Below are positions 6,902 through 8,452 of a stretch of DNA of 8,452 nucleotides, one piece after another (the first letter of the stretch is position 1; each line of letters begins with the position of its first letter). Under the pieces are notes generated by a model. That model was given only the letters and a program-made list of their open reading frames with translations. It was not told the DNA's origin and ran no database searches. Origin of the DNA: an uncultured Bacteroidales bacterium (GTDB taxonomy: Bacteria > Bacteroidota > Bacteroidia > Bacteroidales > Paludibacteraceae); assembly GCA_937911235.1 (NCBI GenBank), contig CALDPN010000039.1, positions 1 through 8,452 of the forward strand, read 5' to 3'. A program made the translations under genes and the position numbers.

Positions 6902-6933
6902 GAATAATTATAAAGGGTGCTTTATAATTATTC
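6902..6933 (+). repeat. Short perfect hairpin related to the ends of the 125-bp repeat
   Basis: The 14-base stem GAATAATTATAAAG (6902-6915) is perfectly complementary to 6920-6933 around a GGTG loop. It starts 4 bp after the FadL-type stop codon. Its first 21 bases from 6903 match positions 5-25 of repeat A at 19 of 21 sites, including all of AAAGGGTGCTTT. Its second arm resembles the right end of that repeat (11 of 14). It has no following U-run, so it is not a classic terminator, although it could slow or stabilise the 3' end of the transcript. Confidence 0.75.
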
Positions 6934-6934
6934 T

Positions 6935-6944
6935 CTGATATCAG
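6935..6944. promoter_or_regulatory. 10-bp palindrome upstream of luxS
   Basis: CTGATATCAG is a perfect palindrome 21 bp before the luxS start codon and one base after the hairpin. It could be a small operator, but a 10-bp palindrome in AT-rich DNA can arise by chance and no second half-site is seen. Confidence 0.2.
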
Positions 6945-6965
6945 TATAAAAGATTCAAATAAATT

Positions 6966-7409
6966 ATGATAAAAGTAGAAAGTTTTACAATGGACCACAC
7001 AAAAGTGAAAGCGCCTTTTGTGAGAAAGTGTGGTCTTCTAACAGGTGAAAAGGGAGATAAAGTAAGTAAGTTTGACCTTAGATTTATGCAACCTAACGAG
7101 GCTGCAATTCCAACTGCTGCACTACACGCATTGGAGCACCTTCTAGCAGGTTATTTAAGAGAAGAAGTAGATAATGTCATAGACCTTTCTCCTATGGGCT
7201 GTAGAACAGGATTTTACTTTATAGTATGGGGCGATGTAGAACCAGAAACTATCCAAGTAGCCCTTATCAATGCTCTTAAAAAGGTTGTAAACTCTACAGA
7301 AGTACCTGCAGCTAACGCTATACAATGTGGCAACTATCGCGACCTTTCGCTTCACGGCGCAATAGAGTACGCGAAAGAAGTGTTAGAAAAGTTAGAAGTT
7401 AGGAGTTAG
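6966..7409 (+). CDS. luxS: S-ribosylhomocysteine lyase (AI-2 synthesis)
   Basis: This 147-residue cytoplasmic metalloenzyme splits S-ribosylhomocysteine into homocysteine and DPD, the precursor of autoinducer 2, as part of S-adenosylmethionine recycling. The metal-binding HALEH motif is at 54-58 (His54, His58) and the third ligand Cys121 is in QCGN. Cys79 in SPMGCRTGFY is the catalytic thiol, and Glu57, Arg39 (FDLRF) and His11 (DHT) complete the site. All expected residues are present. The protein is somewhat shorter than the usual 155-170 residues, mainly through compact loops and a short C-terminus, but nothing essential is missing. The usual partner, the nucleosidase Pfs/MTAN, is not in the window. 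The gene ends within a run of 7-base repeats and a 35-codon ORF follows after 6 bp, so the two may be co-transcribed and end at the 7511-7546 terminator. AI-2 signalling itself cannot be inferred from luxS alone. Confidence 0.96.
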   Translation: MIKVESFTMDHTKVKAPFVRKCGLLTGEKGDKVSKFDLRFMQPNEAAIPTAALHALEHLLAGYLREEVDNVIDLSPMGCRTGFYFIVWGDVEPETIQVALINALKKVVNSTEVPAANAIQCGNYRDLSLHGAIEYAKEVLEKLEVRS

Positions 7410-7411
7410 GA
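7382..7411 (+). repeat. GTTAGRA heptamer repeat over the luxS 3' end
   Basis: The unit GTTAGAA or GTTAGGA occurs at 7382-7388, then (after AA) at 7391-7397, 7398-7404 and 7405-7411, the last three in perfect tandem, followed by GTTT. It codes for the last luxS residues (LEKLEVRS), supplies the TAG stop at 7407-7409, and places AGGAG just upstream of the ATG at 7416. Confidence 0.75.
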
Positions 7412-7415
7412 GTTT

Positions 7416-7523
7416 ATGGCAGATAATTATTTAGAAAAGCAGTACGCCGATTATGAGAAAAGGCGAGCAGAATGGGAGCGCCAGAAAAAGTTCGGCAAAC
7501 TACCAAAGACAAAAAAAAGTTGA
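7416..7523 (+). CDS. Small charged protein, 35 residues, unknown function
   Basis: The ORF runs from ATG 7416 to TGA 7521-7523 and encodes a Lys/Arg/Glu-rich peptide beginning MADNYLEKQYADYEKRRAEW and ending KTKKS. It is likely one amphipathic helix for about 28 residues with a basic tail. There is no signal peptide or membrane segment. AGGAG in the heptamer repeat lies 5 bases before the ATG, a better ribosome binding site than other genes here have. It begins 6 bp after luxS and its stop codon lies inside the stem of the terminator. Short 'MADNYLE+xxxxYExRKAxW' peptides of this kind occur in Bacteroides genomes as far as I remember, which supports a real gene, but I cannot verify this here. 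The function is unknown; the charge suggests binding to RNA, ribosomes or another protein. Confidence 0.62.
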   Translation: MADNYLEKQYADYEKRRAEWERQKKFGKLPKTKKS

Positions 7524-7546
7524 GAGCGTAACTCTCAACTTTTTTT
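7511..7546 (+). terminator. Intrinsic terminator after luxS and the small ORF (bidirectional)
   Basis: The stem GTTGAGAG (7519-7526) pairs with CTCTCAAC (7532-7539) around a CGTAA loop. It is extended by A-tract/T-tract pairing and followed by seven T residues at 7540-7546. The TGA stop of the small ORF (7521-7523) is in the left arm. The A-run on the other side also makes it a terminator for minus-strand transcripts from the decarboxylase gene. Confidence 0.93.
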
Positions 7547-7558
7547 ATACCTATATTT

Positions 7559-7682
7559 TAAAATTCATTTTAAAGGAGGGATTTTTAGGCGTCGCGCAGT
7601 CTGAGAAACCGGAGTTTACTAAACGTAAATGAGGATTTCGAAGACAAGCGCAACGAGAAAATCACCCTTTAAAATAATTTTA
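7559..7682 (-). repeat. 124-bp imperfect-palindrome intergenic repeat, copy B (inverted)
   Basis: Read on the minus strand from 7682, it starts TAAAATTATTTTAAAGGGTG and ends with the inverted match TAAAATTCATTTTAAAGG at 7559-7576. It aligns with copy A (3081-3205) at 111 of 125 positions, including 41 identical bases at 7598-7638. In this copy CGTTGCGC pairs fully with GCGCGACG (one G-U), a longer inner stem than in copy A. The element begins 2 bp after the stop codon of the decarboxylase beta-subunit gene, with the AAAGGGTG end facing that gene, as in copy A. With the terminator it fills the 161 bp between the small ORF and the decarboxylase gene. Confidence 0.88.
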
Positions 7683-7684
7683 CA

Positions 7685-8452
7685 TTATCCTAAGAAAGAT
7701 AATAGAATACCTGCAGCAACTGCAGAACCAATCACACCTGCTACGTTAGGGCCCATAGCGTGCATTAATAGGAAGTTTGAAGGGTTAGCTTCTTGACCTA
7801 CTGTTTGAGACACACGAGCCGCCATTGGCACAGCAGATACACCTGCAGAACCGATAAGTGGATTGATTTTATCTTTTAGGAATAAGTTCATGAATTTAGC
7901 AAGTAGCACACCACCTGCACTACCCATACCAAATGCTACGATACCAACAGAAAGAATCATAAGTGTTTGTACATTTAAGAATGCATCAGCTGTTGCGGTA
8001 GCACCTACAGTAATACCTAAGAAGATAGTAACGATGTTCATAAGTTCGTTTTGAACTGTTTTAGCAAGACGATCTACTACACCGCATTCTTTCATTAAGT
8101 TACCTAGCATTAAGCAACCGATAAGTGAAGCTGCAGAAGGAAGGATTAAGCTTACTATAATGATAACCACTATAGGGAAGATAATCTTTTCTGTTTTAGA
8201 TGGCATACGTAGTTGTTTCATCTCTATTTCGCGTTCTTTTTTAGTGGTAAGAGCACGCATAATAGGAGGTTGAATAACTGGTACTAGTGCCATATAAGAG
8301 TAAGCAGCCACAGCGATAGGACCTAATAATTCAGGAGCTAGTTTAGATGTTAAGAAGATAGCTGTAGGACCATCAGCACCACCAATGATACCGATAGAAG
8401 CAGCTTGTTCTGGAGTGAAGCCCATTGCAATAGCAGAAAGGAAGGTAACGAA
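7685..8452 (-). CDS. oadB: Na+-translocating decarboxylase, beta subunit (partial)
   Basis: This is the C-terminal 255 residues of an integral inner-membrane protein; the N-terminus lies beyond the right edge, and the frame is open to position 8452. The ATG at 8425 is an internal methionine. Near the start it carries GIIGGADGPTAIF, the conserved GGADGPT region whose Asp takes part in Na+ transport in OadB/MmdB/GcdB. It also has YSYMALVPVIQPPI and, near the C-terminus, MHAMGPNVAGVIGSAVAAG, all signatures of the family. Several hydrophobic helices alternate with a polar loop (TTKKEREIEMKQ). The beta subunit couples decarboxylation of oxaloacetate, methylmalonyl-CoA or glutaconyl-CoA to Na+ export. 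Which acid is used depends on the alpha subunit, which is not in the window, so the symbol oadB is generic. The full length is usually 370-430 residues. It converges with the luxS group across repeat B. Confidence 0.92.
   Translation of the reverse strand, partial: FVTFLSAIAMGFTPEQAASIGIIGGADGPTAIFLTSKLAPELLGPIAVAAYSYMALVPVIQPPIMRALTTKKEREIEMKQLRMPSKTEKIIFPIVVIIIVSLILPSAASLIGCLMLGNLMKECGVVDRLAKTVQNELMNIVTIFLGITVGATATADAFLNVQTLMILSVGIVAFGMGSAGGVLLAKFMNLFLKDKINPLIGSAGVSAVPMAARVSQTVGQEANPSNFLLMHAMGPNVAGVIGSAVAAGILLSFLG

Noticed and set aside
6902..6933. Hairpin as a classic intrinsic terminator for the FadL-type operon
   Set aside because: The stem is AT-rich and is followed by TCTGATATCAG, not a T-run.
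6966..7409. LuxS as a degenerate or truncated enzyme because it is only 147 residues
   Set aside because: The metal ligands, the catalytic Cys and the conserved Glu, Arg and His are all present.
7863..8054. Plus-strand open frame inside the decarboxylase gene
   Set aside because: It is antisense to highly conserved membrane helices and shows no start signal.

Overview
The window looks like chromosomal DNA of an AT-rich member of the Bacteroidetes, most likely a Bacteroidales. Three lines of evidence point there: -7 promoter boxes of the Bacteroidetes form TAnnTTTG, the near absence of Shine-Dalgarno sequences, and the gene content (a Tgt C-terminus of Bacteroides type, a 'putative porin' beta-barrel, a Trp/Tyr-rich secreted protein beside a FadL-type barrel, LuxS, and the beta subunit of a Na+-translocating decarboxylase). 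I cannot name a genus.

Layout. Positions 1-194 are the 3' end of tgt (queuosine synthesis), plus strand. Next come a predicted outer-membrane barrel (225-2210) and, 3 bp later, a membrane-anchored periplasmic solute-binding-domain protein (2214-3083). Then follows a 125-bp hairpin-forming repeat (3081-3205), and on the minus strand a tRNA-Met(CAU) with its own promoter and intrinsic terminator, downstream of prmA (ribosomal protein L11 methyltransferase). A divergent plus-strand pair follows: a secreted Trp/Tyr/His-rich low-complexity protein (4340-5305) and an OmpP1/FadL-family outer-membrane protein (5327-6898). After a short perfect hairpin come luxS (6966-7409), a 35-codon ORF (7416-7523) and a strong terminator. 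A second, inverted copy of the 125-bp repeat (7559-7682) then abuts the 3' end of a partial minus-strand oadB-type gene (7685-8452).

How the parts relate. Most of the plus-strand genes concern the cell envelope: two outer-membrane barrels, each paired with a secreted or periplasmic partner. prmA, the tRNA and tgt are translation-related housekeeping genes. luxS belongs to S-adenosylmethionine recycling and AI-2 synthesis. The decarboxylase subunit belongs to Na+ bioenergetics.

The most notable signal is not a protein. Two ~125-bp elements, about 89% identical, each an imperfect palindrome, lie directly at the 3' ends of unrelated genes in the same orientation relative to those genes. A third, minimal hairpin after the FadL-type gene looks like the two ends of the element fused together. 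One terminal base pair co-varies between the copies (G-C to A-T), which suggests that the folded form, in RNA or single-stranded DNA, matters. I see no CRISPR array, transposase, phage gene or defence operon.
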